DNA from: Paenibacillus azoreducens | Lineage (GTDB): Bacteria > Bacillota > Bacilli > Paenibacillales > Paenibacillaceae | Assembly: GCF_021654775.1 (NCBI RefSeq) | Contig: NZ_AP025343.1 | Span: 1,178,001-1,242,000 of the forward strand | Direction: 5' to 3' | DNA length: 64,000 nt | Part shown: positions 25,180 through 33,833 of the stretch, piece after piece | Numbering within the stretch: position 1 is the first letter of the stretch | Layout: the number at the start of each line of letters is the position of its first letter | The notes under the pieces: model-generated | Database searches by the model: none | The model's input: the letters and a program-made list of their open reading frames with translations, nothing else | Told to the model about the DNA's origin: nothing | Position numbers and translations under genes: made by a program

Positions 25180-26592
25180 ATGAAGAAATTCATATTTTTA
25201 ATTCTATTTAGTGTATTTTTTCTAATAGCGCTACCGCATCATAGTGTTGCTGCGACTAACCAATCTAAAATTATTTTAAATGGCGGGGAAATTGTTCTAC
25301 CCGAGGATGTTGAGGTCGTAAACGTTAAAAATAACGTGATGATCCCCATTCGCGTAGTTGCTGAAAACTTAAAGTTTAAAGTTGACTGGAATCAAAAAAC
25401 TCAAAATGTGAAGATACAGCAAAACTCCAAAGTAATCTCTTTAACAGTCGGTAAAAAAGAAGCTATGGTTGATAAAGATCAGAAGCTGCTCAATATTGAC
25501 CCTCAAATTATAAAAAATACAGTCGTTGTCCCCATACGATTCGTTAGTGAAGAGATGGGACTTAAAGTAAACTGGAACAACGCAGACAAAATAGTCACTC
25601 TGGATAGTAACGATACACAGCCCGCTCCTCCTGCAACAGGTGGGGAAAATGATTCTAAATTAAACCATGTTAATGAAATTAATTTTGCAAACAATCAGCT
25701 GGTTGTTTCTTTAGATAAAGAGGTCACTCCAGTAATCTCTAAATTGACCAATCCGGATCGGATCGTCGTTGATCTGCCCAATACTGCATTCGGTGGTCAT
25801 GCGGCTGAATCTCTAAATTCAAAATCAATAGGAAAATTAGATATAGGTGGGATACCTAATTTGACGGAAGTAAGGTATTCCTTGTTTAATCAGGATCCAG
25901 CTCAGGTTCGAATTGTCATTGAGTTGAATAATATAAATGCAGTCCAGTATACTCCACAGTTTATGCAAGATAAGTTGATTCTTGATTTGAATTTTAATGG
26001 CGAGATCAGTAATACTGAACCCACACCACCTAATTTAGGTAAAAAAATTGTTATTATCGATCCCGGGCACGGTGGAAGCGACCCTGGGACAACCGGTTAT
26101 TCCCAAAAATACGAAAAAGACTTTACTTTAGCATTGTCTCTAAAAGTCCAAGCACTGCTCTTAAAGGAACCTGAGATCGAAGTGATCATGACCCGTGAGA
26201 CAGATGTATACCCTACTCGTACAGAGCGTGTCCAGTTGGCCAATAAATTAAAGGCAGATGTGTTTGTATCGATACACGGTAATAGCGTACCTACTTCACC
26301 CCAGACAACAGGTACGGAGACTTTCTTCTATCAACGCAGCAGCAGTAAAGATTTGGCTAATGTTATTCACAAGCACTTGATCGAAGCGATAGGGCTGAAA
26401 GATCGTGGCGTGAAAAATGGCAGCCTGCAGGTCATTAGAGAAACAACGATGCCGGCAGTCCTTCTGGAAATTGGATTTTTAAGCAACCCTGAGGAAGAAG
26501 CCCTAATGCTGTCAGATTCTTTTCAAGATAAAGCAGCGCAAGCGATTGTTGATGGGATCAAAGAATATTTGGGAAAAGAAGTAAAACCGTGA
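25180..26592 (+). CDS. N-acetylmuramoyl-L-alanine amidase with stalk and AMIN domains
   Basis: This 470-residue exported enzyme cuts the bond between muramic acid and the stem peptide of peptidoglycan. A signal peptide (residues 1-24) is followed by a copper-amine-oxidase-N/stalk domain (about 30-145; IPIRVVAENLKFKVDWN and VPIRFVSEEMGLKVNWN), an AMIN domain (about 160-280) and a C-terminal Amidase_3 domain (about 285-468). The zinc ligands are visible at DPGHGG, in YEKDF and at SIHGN, and the catalytic glutamate in LLEIGFLSN. A GerMN lipoprotein gene follows after 13 bases, forming a cell-wall operon. Confidence 0.93.
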   Translation: MKKFIFLILFSVFFLIALPHHSVAATNQSKIILNGGEIVLPEDVEVVNVKNNVMIPIRVVAENLKFKVDWNQKTQNVKIQQNSKVISLTVGKKEAMVDKDQKLLNIDPQIIKNTVVVPIRFVSEEMGLKVNWNNADKIVTLDSNDTQPAPPATGGENDSKLNHVNEINFANNQLVVSLDKEVTPVISKLTNPDRIVVDLPNTAFGGHAAESLNSKSIGKLDIGGIPNLTEVRYSLFNQDPAQVRIVIELNNINAVQYTPQFMQDKLILDLNFNGEISNTEPTPPNLGKKIVIIDPGHGGSDPGTTGYSQKYEKDFTLALSLKVQALLLKEPEIEVIMTRETDVYPTRTERVQLANKLKADVFVSIHGNSVPTSPQTTGTETFFYQRSSSKDLANVIHKHLIEAIGLKDRGVKNGSLQVIRETTMPAVLLEIGFLSNPEEEALMLSDSFQDKAAQAIVDGIKEYLGKEVKP

Positions 26593-26605
26593 GGGATGTG
26601 CTAGT

Positions 26606-27163
26606 ATGAAAAAAAGTGTATGCATTTCTATTTTGTTATGTATCATAGCAATGGTAGGGGTAGCCTGTGGAAGTAAGCCTGCTACAGAGTCAGGGGGTTC
26701 CTCAGCTTCAGGACAGGAGATGAACTCTGGAGTAGATGGAACTGATAAGAAAGCAGAGCAAGTGAATAATCAAACGGAGGAGATTGTTGTTTACCTCGTC
26801 GATTCTCAAGTAACGGAGTTAAAACAGATTAAGGCAGAAATAAATTATACGAATGACATCGATAAGTATGAGAAAGCATTTAAAGCTTTGCAAAGTAACA
26901 GTCATTCTGATCTTGTATCTTTATGGAACAAAATCGAGCTAAACGCTATGAAATTCCATGAAGGAGTGCTGGTGATCGATGTTCATATCCCTGATGAGGC
27001 AAGATTAGGATCTAGCGGTGAACTGTTAGCCTTGGATGCATTAAAAGAGACCATGTTTCAATTTAAGGAGATAAATAACTTAGATCTTCTTATTGATGGA
27101 AAAGCCTTAGAAAGTTTTATGGGGCACTCTGAATTGGAGCATCCGATTTCCCGTAATCAGTAG
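26606..27163 (+). CDS. GerMN-domain lipoprotein
   Basis: This 185-residue protein has a lipobox (VGVAC near residue 21), a Ser/Gly-rich linker and a C-terminal GerMN domain (VVYLVDSQVTELKQI, later VLVIDVHIPDEARLGSSGEL and FKEINNLDLLIDGK). GerM-type proteins accompany peptidoglycan-remodelling enzymes in spore formers, in agreement with the amidase gene immediately upstream. Confidence 0.85.
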   Translation: MKKSVCISILLCIIAMVGVACGSKPATESGGSSASGQEMNSGVDGTDKKAEQVNNQTEEIVVYLVDSQVTELKQIKAEINYTNDIDKYEKAFKALQSNSHSDLVSLWNKIELNAMKFHEGVLVIDVHIPDEARLGSSGELLALDALKETMFQFKEINNLDLLIDGKALESFMGHSELEHPISRNQ

Positions 27164-27199
27164 GGATGGATAAGGCACAAAAAACTTGCCACCCTGATA

Positions 27200-27373
27200 T
27201 GCTATTACGCGTTTGATTTGCTCAGGAACTGTTCATCCCACTTACCATGGAATAAAAATGACTTAAGCTTCTTCGATTCCGATGATGCAAGCTTTCGCGA
27301 TGAATGTCAACGAATTTTTAGAAGTATGCTGCAACCAGACCATCTGGTATATTTAGCTTTTCTTGTAAAATAG
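27200..27373 (+). other. Open frame without start, possible gene end
   Basis: Frame 2 is open for 57 codons (YYAFDLLRNCSSHLPWNKND and later DECQRIFRSMLQPDHLVYLA) and ends at TAG 27371. It has no start codon with a ribosome site. I do not recognise it; it may be the end of a lost gene. Confidence 0.3.
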
Positions 27374-27390
27374 ATTGAAATTATAACAAA

Positions 27391-27430
27391 CAAAAGAGAA
27401 GGGCGGATATACGCCCTTTTCTTTTGTTTT
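27391..27430. terminator. Bidirectional terminator
   Basis: CAAAAGAGAAGGGCG pairs with CGCCCTTTTCTTTTG and is flanked by A- and T-rich runs. Confidence 0.85.
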
Positions 27431-27491
27431 TACGCCTGGAATAGGCGACAACTCTAAGGTCAAACAGTGGAGAAATAAGCGTGGATTTCGT

Positions 27492-27527
27492 GAGTTGATG
27501 TAGAATTCCATATAGGAACACGTTATA
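27492..27527 (+). repeat. Orphan right half of an attC-like element
   Basis: TCGTGAGTTG and AGGAACACGTTATAAG match the right ends of the array elements (CGTGA, spacer, ACGTTATAAG). GTTATA lies at 27522-27527. No inverted end matching GTTATAAGAAAGACAGG was found downstream. Confidence 0.5.
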
Positions 27528-27738
27528 AGAAAGACAGGTGAAGCCTGAACGGCTCATAATAGTGGACTTAATCAACCCCGGCATAAACCTCCACTAATCC
27601 CATCATCTTTATGGTCATGGATGGACAGCGAACCGCCGTAAACGGGATCGTTACGTATGGTAGTGATGGGGTAGACGGGGATTCAGATGAGTCCCCTCGT
27701 ACCCGATTTTAAAATATGTCATAAAAGAGGTGTTATCT

Positions 27739-28092
27739 ATGTCTAATGATAATAATGAGTTTCCAATAAACAGTTATAGGGAAATTGTATTTACAAATAC
27801 GGAAAGTAATAGGATTCTTGAAAAGAATAAATCTTTTTCTGTAACCTGGTATGAAGAAAAAAAATCATTCTCGTCAATGTATGAAGCACAGGAATATATA
27901 TCAAGTGAAATTTATCCTGAAATTCTTCACAATTATAATGGTTATAAAACAACGGATCCCCAATTAGCTTGCTCTCTTCTCTTTGAATTAATAAAAGCAA
28001 AAACACATGGATTTATAACAAGAGAAGTTCATGCAAGTATTGATGTAATTGAAAAGAAACTATACTATCTGGTCTGGATTTCCCCTGAATAA
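27739..28092 (+). CDS. Hypothetical protein
   Basis: This 117-residue acidic cytoplasmic protein shows no recognised domain (SNDNNEFPINSYREIVFT at the start; KKLYYLVWISPE at the end). AAAGAGG lies eight bases before the ATG at 27739. It is AT-rich and follows an orphan cassette half site, so it may be former cassette cargo. Confidence 0.65.
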   Translation: MSNDNNEFPINSYREIVFTNTESNRILEKNKSFSVTWYEEKKSFSSMYEAQEYISSEIYPEILHNYNGYKTTDPQLACSLLFELIKAKTHGFITREVHASIDVIEKKLYYLVWISPE

Positions 28093-28214
28093 ATCCGTAC
28101 GGAATTGTTCTGAGGATCTAACCGAACACATAATTTACACGAATGAAATCCCAGCAGTCAGATTTTACTCATAATTTGCATGGAGTTTCACCCGTATAGA
28201 TCGTGGCAAGCGGC

Positions 28215-28253
28215 AAAAAACGCTACTGACACACCGTTGTCAGTAGCGTTTTT
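28215..28253. terminator. Strong hairpin terminator
   Basis: AAAAACGCTACTGACA pairs perfectly with TGTCAGTAGCGTTTTT. Confidence 0.88.
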
Positions 28254-28336
28254 ATATCATTAAACCATTAAACGGGAACTGGCTATATGGATCCGCATCC
28301 AACCGATACTACAAATCAACTTTTGGAGGTGTCTTT

Positions 28337-28828
28337 ATGCGTGAAGCTAACGTTGTGAATAAGTCCAAACAAAACAAAGAGCAGCGGCGTTATTGGATTG
28401 GCGTCGTCTCCGAAGCTCATGTCAGATATGGAGAGGAAGGCGGTTTCGCGCAGCTTTGCCACGGCAAAGCCGCTCCGCTCCGCAGAATGCGACAAGGGGA
28501 TTGGCTCATTTATTATTCTCCACGGACGGAAATGAAAGGCGGACAAGCGCTGCAATCATTTACGGCGATCGGTCAGGTCGTAGACGATGAGGTCTATCCC
28601 TATAAAATGAAAGAGGATTTTGTCCCATATCGCCGGAATATACGTTATTTCCCTTGCCGTAGCGTGAGAATTGCCGGTTTGTTGGACAAGCTAAGCTTCA
28701 CTAAAGGGAAAGTTAGCTGGGGGTACTCATTTAGGTTCGGGCAACTGGAGATTAGTCAGGAGGACTTTATCATCATAGCGAATGAGATGCTTGGGGAAAG
28801 GTGCGAGGAAGCGCTGCGCCTTTCTTAA
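28337..28828 (+). CDS. EVE domain-containing protein
   Basis: This 163-residue protein has the PUA-like EVE domain: YWIGVVSEAHVRYGEEGGFA, then MRQGDWLIYYSPRTEMKGG and FTAIGQVVDDEVYP. EVE proteins bind modified bases in nucleic acids and are common in defence and toxin contexts. TTGGAGGTG precedes the ATG. The C-terminal 98 residues are duplicated at 29977-30273. Confidence 0.88.
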   Translation: MREANVVNKSKQNKEQRRYWIGVVSEAHVRYGEEGGFAQLCHGKAAPLRRMRQGDWLIYYSPRTEMKGGQALQSFTAIGQVVDDEVYPYKMKEDFVPYRRNIRYFPCRSVRIAGLLDKLSFTKGKVSWGYSFRFGQLEISQEDFIIIANEMLGERCEEALRLS

Positions 28829-28840
28829 CTCACTCACTGG

Positions 28841-28926
28841 CAAATCTGCACCCATTGCAAGGGAACGCGGCTTCAGCAGGAAAGCCGACAAGTGACCATC
28901 CATGGCTTGTCCATCGTCGAAGTTGC
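28841..28926 (+). pseudogene. 86-bp fragment of the UvrA-like gene
   Basis: The sequence is identical, apart from one base, to 31325-31410 inside the UvrA-like gene, which encodes [20 protein letters not shown] and the next few residues. It lies directly after the complete EVE gene and has no other part of uvrA. Confidence 0.9.
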
Positions 28927-29072
28927 ACTGTATTAGACTCCCTTGCTAATGGGTTGCGACTTCCCTATATTTAATGAAATTATCGTCGCGGCGAGGCGGA
29001 AAAGTCATCGACTGGAACGGTAAGGAACGCAAGGTAATCATTCAAAAAGCGTAAATACCAAGCGTTATAGAG

Positions 29073-29114
29073 AATGAATCCCCTCCCAGCACGTTGGCCG
29101 GGAGGGGGTTCATT
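29073..29114. terminator. Hairpin terminator of the coiled-coil lipoprotein gene
   Basis: AATGAATCCCCTCCC pairs with GGGAGGGGGTTCATT; TTTT follows on the plus strand. Confidence 0.75.
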
Positions 29115-29135
29115 TTGTTTGGCTTGTTTTGAATT

Positions 29136-29813
29136 CTATCTTATTTTATAGAGATATGTTTCCCCATTGACTTTAACCTCAGCCGTAACTGACTTGTTTC
29201 CTGTCTCAACTTCCTTTGGAACTTCGGCCAAAAAAATGACTGTGTTAGAACTCAAAGGGTTAATGTCTGTAATGTTTGTATAAGTAAAATTCCCTCCGCC
29301 ATTTTCCTCCAATACGCTGAAGGCATCGTAACTAAATTTATCATCATATTTAAAAATAACATTTGCAAATTTATTGGCGGTTGTTCCTGATTCATTCAGA
29401 TTTTTGATTTTAATGTAGAGTGCAAGGTATGTAGTATCTTCGCCTTTGGCTTCATAATAGGTATAAAAAGATGATGGGGATGAAGGTTCAATTTTTTTAG
29501 AGAATTTCGTTTTAGTTATAGTTATCTCAGCGAAATTGTCAAATAACTGCATCTTGTTTTTTGTTAATAAAGGCATTTTTTTATTTTGTTCTTCCGATTT
29601 TGTTTGGCTCGTGGCTTCAGTATTATTGCCACTTGTTTTTGTTGCTGCATTTTGATCCTTTAGTTTTTTGTTTTCCGCTTCTAGACTCTTCACCTTCTGC
29701 TCAAGTTCTGCTACCTTTGTCCCAACCTCGCTTGAGTTTCCGCCAGTATTTGATGAACATGCGGTTAATGATAGAATGCATATGGCCACCAAAATCAACA
29801 GTCTGTATTTCAT
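29136..29813 (-). CDS. Coiled-coil lipoprotein with DUF4352-like domain
   Basis: This 225-residue protein has a lipobox (LSLTAC near residue 18), a coiled coil (VGTKVAELEQKVKSLEAENK onward) and a C-terminal beta-rich region (YLALYIKIKNLNESGTTANK) that resembles the DUF4352 immunoglobulin-like fold. It is exported and membrane-anchored; function is unknown. It is inserted between the two EVE gene copies, on the opposite strand. Confidence 0.75.
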   Translation of the reverse strand: MKYRLLILVAICILSLTACSSNTGGNSSEVGTKVAELEQKVKSLEAENKKLKDQNAATKTSGNNTEATSQTKSEEQNKKMPLLTKNKMQLFDNFAEITITKTKFSKKIEPSSPSSFYTYYEAKGEDTTYLALYIKIKNLNESGTTANKFANVIFKYDDKFSYDAFSVLEENGGGNFTYTNITDINPLSSNTVIFLAEVPKEVETGNKSVTAEVKVNGETYLYKIR

Positions 29814-29976
29814 TTCCTAACCCCCAGTAAAGTTAATATATTACATTCTATCAGTTATAGGACTATATATCTATAGAATGCTAAATATTTGGTTCTTATT
29901 TCATATGGTACGTTTTGATTGATAAACAGGCCAAGGAAAAATTTCTTTACCTAGGTGGAAATGCAGGCCGTATGAA

Positions 29977-30273
29977 ATGAAAGGCGGACAAGCGCTGCAA
30001 TCTTTTACGGCGATCGGTCAGGTCGTGGACGATGAGGTCTATTCCTTTAAAATGAGAGAGGATTTTATCCCATATCGCCGGAATATACGTTATTTCCCTT
30101 GCCGTAGCGTGAGAATTGCCGGTTTGTTGGACAAGCTGAGCTTCACCAAAGGGAAAGTTAGCTGGGGGTACTCATTTAGGTTCGGGCAACTGGAGATTAG
30201 TCAGGAGGACTTTATCATCATAGCGAATGAAATGCTCGGGGAGGGATGGGAGGAAGCGCTGCCCCTTTCTTAA
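29977..30273 (+). pseudogene. Second, N-terminally truncated EVE-domain gene copy
   Basis: The 297 bases correspond to 28532-28828 with few changes and encode the last 98 residues of the EVE protein. The first 65 codons and the ribosome site are missing. It lies 130 bases upstream of the UvrA-like gene, which suggests the original order was EVE then uvrA. Confidence 0.85.
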
Positions 30274-30403
30274 CTCTCTCAGTGGCAAAGGAAAGGACGG
30301 TTTGGACCAATGAATCCCTCATCTCTCTACTACGTCAACATATGTCGTAATTGAGATTTACACTGATAGTAAAATCAGTCTAGATGAAATGAGGGAAACA
30401 GCC

Positions 30404-32947
30404 ATGACCGAATATATCGAAATCCGAGGCGCGAGAGAGCATAATTTAAAAAACATCTCCCTGCGGATTCCAAAACGCAAGCTGATCGTGTTAACCGGAC
30501 TTTCGGGTTCGGGAAAATCATCCCTTGCGATGGATACGCTGCAAAAGGAATGCCAAAGACAATATATGGAGTCCATGGGGATGGTGACGGACTTCATCAG
30601 CAAACCGCGGGTGGATTCTATTCGCGGCCTGTCCCCGTCCATCAGCGTCAGCCAGCATCGTTCAAACCGGAACCCCCGGTCAACGGTCGGCACGGTTACC
30701 GAGGTATACACCTACTTGCGTGTCCTCTATGCCAAGCTTGGCGTTCGCGTTTGTCCATCATGCGGCAGGACGGTTCCACCCGATTTTGAAAGCGATCCGG
30801 CCATCATGGATATGGACCAGGAAGAGCTCGAAGAGCAGAGCACCAAAACGCCCGGCGTGAAATGTCCTCACTGTAAAACGCAAATGCCGAAATTGAAAAT
30901 GGCCCATTTCTCCTTCAACAAGCCCGAAGGAGCATGCGAGGCATGCACCGGACTTGGGATCATAACCACCGTCGATATCGGACAACTGCTCGATGAAGAC
31001 AAGAGCATTCCCGAGGGCGGCGTCCTGATCTGGGAAAATTGGGTCCGCGACTATTATACGGATGTTTTGTCCGCCGCCGCTAAGCATTACGGCTTTGCAT
31101 TCGAGCCGAACATGCCCATTCGACGGTTCGACGCAAGCACGCGCGATTTTCTGTTATACGGAGCCGGCAGCGAGGAGTTCAAGGCTCATTTTCCGGATAT
31201 ACGGCCCCCCAAATCCGTCGGAAAAGGCAATTTTGAAGGAATTGTGACCCAACTGTTAAGGAGACATCGCGAGAAAGACGGCGAACTCCATTCTTCCGGC
31301 AAAACGGACCGTTATTTCATTCAACAAATCTGCACCCATTGCAAGGGAACGCGGCTTCGGCAGGAAAGCCGACAAGTGACCATCCATGGCTTGTCCATCG
31401 TCGAAGTTGCCTCCTATTCTCTGCGCAGACTTCTTGCCTGGCTTGAGGAGATGAGGCGGCAGCTCACAGGAGAGGGTCAGCTGATCCTGGAGCCCATCTT
31501 GAGCGATCTGACAGAACGGATCCGCCGCCAGATCGATGTCGGTCTGGATTATTTAACGCTGGACCGCCAGGCCAACTCGCTCTCCGGCGGCGAAGCCCAG
31601 CGGCTCCGGCTTGCGTCGCTTCTCGGTTCCGGCCTGACCGGTGTCCTGTACGTGTTGGACGAACCCACCACCGGGCTTCACCCGCGGGATACGGGCAAAT
31701 TGATCCGTGTTTTGAAGCAGCTGCGCGATTTGGGGAACACCGTGCTTGTTATCGAGCATGATACGGAGGTGATGAGAGCAGCTGATCACATCATCGACAT
31801 CGGACCGGGCTCCGGCAAACGCGGAGGCACTGTTGTCGGCACCGGAACATTGGATCAGCTGAAAGCCAGTCCCGAGTCCGTAACCGGCCGATTTTTGCGT
31901 GAAGAGGAACATGGGCTCCCCGAACGGCAACGACGCACCGGAAATCAAGAACGCATCACGATACGAAATGCATCCGCCCATAATTTGAAAAATATGACCG
32001 TTGCATTTCCGCTGGGCCGCCTGATCACTGTTACGGGTGTATCCGGATCCGGCAAATCCACCCTCCTCTTCGATATACTGGAGCCTGCGGCAAGGGTAAG
32101 GCTTCACGGAACGAACGTCATACCAGGCAAGCATGAGCGCATTGACGGATTGGAGCATATCGATAAAATCATAGCTGTCGACCAGTCCCCCATCGGACGA
32201 ATATCGCGCTCCAACATCGCGACATATACCGAGCTTTTCACGCCGATCCGCAGCCTGTTCGCCAGCCTTCCGGAAGCGAGAAAGAAAAAACTGTCGTCCA
32301 AGCATTTCTCCTTCAATACTCCAGGCGGCAGATGCGAGAAATGCCAGGGCATGGGCACGCTGCAGCTTGATATGCATTTTTTGCCCGACGTGGAAGTACG
32401 GTGCCCGGCCTGCCGGGGGAAGCGGTTCACGGATGAAGTGCTCGAAGTGAAGTACAACGGCTACAGCATATCGGATGTTCTCGACGGGACGGTCCGGGAG
32501 AATGCCTCGGTCTTCGGGGAGCCGGAAATTGCCGGGAGGCTGGAACTGCTGTGCGAGGTCGGCCTGGATTACTTGCAGCTGGGACAGCCAACATCCACCT
32601 TGTCGGGCGGAGAAGCCCAGCGCATCAAACTGGCGAAGGAACTGGGCAAAAAAAACCAAGGACATGCCCTCTATTTGTTGGATGAGCCGACGACGGGGCT
32701 CCATCCCTGGGATGTACGCCAGCTTTGCTCTCTGCTGAACCGTCTGGTAGACGCCGGCAATACAGTGATCGTGATCGAGCACAATCTCGACCTTATTGCA
32801 GAGTCGGACTGGGTGGTCGATTTCGGACCGGAAGGCGGCGAAGAGGGAGGCCGCTTGATCGCTCAGGGCACGCCGGAAGAAGTCGGCGCCATCAAAGGCT
32901 CCCACACCGGAACATACTTGGCAGCCCATCTCTCGCGCGGGAAATAA
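30404..32947 (+). CDS. UvrA-like excinuclease ATPase (short UvrA2 type)
   Basis: This 847-residue protein has two ABC ATPase modules: Walker [16 protein letters not shown] near residue 35 and [15 protein letters not shown] near 545, with signature [12 protein letters not shown] and [12 protein letters not shown]. Two zinc modules carry CPSC/CPHC and CEKC/CPAC. It is about 100 residues shorter than UvrA and lacks the UvrB-binding insertion, so it fits the UvrA2 group linked with tolerance of DNA-binding drugs. ATG 30404 is preceded by GAGGGA; ATG 30389 has no good site. Confidence 0.88.
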   Translation: MTEYIEIRGAREHNLKNISLRIPKRKLIVLTGLSGSGKSSLAMDTLQKECQRQYMESMGMVTDFISKPRVDSIRGLSPSISVSQHRSNRNPRSTVGTVTEVYTYLRVLYAKLGVRVCPSCGRTVPPDFESDPAIMDMDQEELEEQSTKTPGVKCPHCKTQMPKLKMAHFSFNKPEGACEACTGLGIITTVDIGQLLDEDKSIPEGGVLIWENWVRDYYTDVLSAAAKHYGFAFEPNMPIRRFDASTRDFLLYGAGSEEFKAHFPDIRPPKSVGKGNFEGIVTQLLRRHREKDGELHSSGKTDRYFIQQICTHCKGTRLRQESRQVTIHGLSIVEVASYSLRRLLAWLEEMRRQLTGEGQLILEPILSDLTERIRRQIDVGLDYLTLDRQANSLSGGEAQRLRLASLLGSGLTGVLYVLDEPTTGLHPRDTGKLIRVLKQLRDLGNTVLVIEHDTEVMRAADHIIDIGPGSGKRGGTVVGTGTLDQLKASPESVTGRFLREEEHGLPERQRRTGNQERITIRNASAHNLKNMTVAFPLGRLITVTGVSGSGKSTLLFDILEPAARVRLHGTNVIPGKHERIDGLEHIDKIIAVDQSPIGRISRSNIATYTELFTPIRSLFASLPEARKKKLSSKHFSFNTPGGRCEKCQGMGTLQLDMHFLPDVEVRCPACRGKRFTDEVLEVKYNGYSISDVLDGTVRENASVFGEPEIAGRLELLCEVGLDYLQLGQPTSTLSGGEAQRIKLAKELGKKNQGHALYLLDEPTTGLHPWDVRQLCSLLNRLVDAGNTVIVIEHNLDLIAESDWVVDFGPEGGEEGGRLIAQGTPEEVGAIKGSHTGTYLAAHLSRGK

Positions 32948-33005
32948 AGCAAAGCCTCCAGGATTCTTGCGGTTAAGTCGTTTCGCCATGTCATGCCCGA
33001 CGATA

Positions 33006-33038
33006 AAAGAACTGCCACGACTTCAGTGGCAGTTCTTT
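33006..33038. terminator. Terminator after the UvrA-like gene
   Basis: AAAGAACTGCCAC pairs perfectly with GTGGCAGTTCTTT. Confidence 0.8.
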
Positions 33039-33208
33039 GTATATTTCAAATAGAAATGACGCTATTAGAGCTATTCTAACCTGACGACGACCTTTGTAGA
33101 CTTCACCGAAGCTGACGGAAACGGTCGCTGAATGTCCCTCTTCTCTATATTCGGCGTGTACAATGAAGGGAACGTAACGCATTGTAAGCGAAAATGAGAG
33201 AATTTATA

Positions 33209-33600
33209 TGAACGAAATGGTTTTATATTTCTCTTTTATGGTTGGGGCTGCTTATGGGTTGCACTCAACAGGCGCAGGTTGAGCTAGATCGTTCCACGGA
33301 AGTTTCAATGATGAATCCTACCTCTCAAGCCGACCCAGTTTCATTCGGGACAGAAATTCCGGGCAAGCTCTTCAGCCAGTTTCCGAATCGGTTTCAACCT
33401 CCACCGAGCTCGATTCCGTTAAAGATACTCCATCCGTTCGTGCCGAGACGGCCACAGATCAAGGTACTTTGCTGATGTTTTCCAATGGGTGGGAAGAAGA
33501 ACTCGGGCATTTGGTGGCTTCGAGCAATTTTGGACCTGGCCAGCCATCGGAGCAACTTCATGTTCATCGCCCTCTTCCAAACCGATTCTCTGGACCATAG
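33209..33600 (+). pseudogene. Frameshifted lipoprotein gene relic
   Basis: One frame encodes a hydrophobic segment and lipobox (WLGLLMGC) then QAQVELDRSTEVSMMNP; near 33365 it must shift by one base to continue as ALQPVSESVSTSTELDSV and GTLLMFSNGWEEELGHLVAS. No start codon fits the first frame. No family is recognised. Nothing else is seen between 33040 and 33800. Confidence 0.5.
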
Positions 33601-33833
33601 TCTAGACTATAGATAGCACATCCTCTTTTCCGTTGTTACCGGACCTCTGTTCGCCAAATTCACAAATGAGTGGAAAAAGTGCAGATTCTAATATCAGCCG
33701 TTCAACATCCGCGGAACTAATAGCCCCCATGTTATTTAGGGAAAACGAATTTATTTCTCTCGTTGAACTTAAAGTAAATAACACCCAAATATGCTACATT
33801 ATATAATATGAAGAATAATGCAAGGGAGAGAGT

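Noticed and set aside
31553..32989. 478-codon minus-strand frame opposite the UvrA-like gene
   Set aside because: The plus strand encodes complete ABC signatures and zinc modules over the same bases; the antisense frame is a by-product of GC-rich codons.
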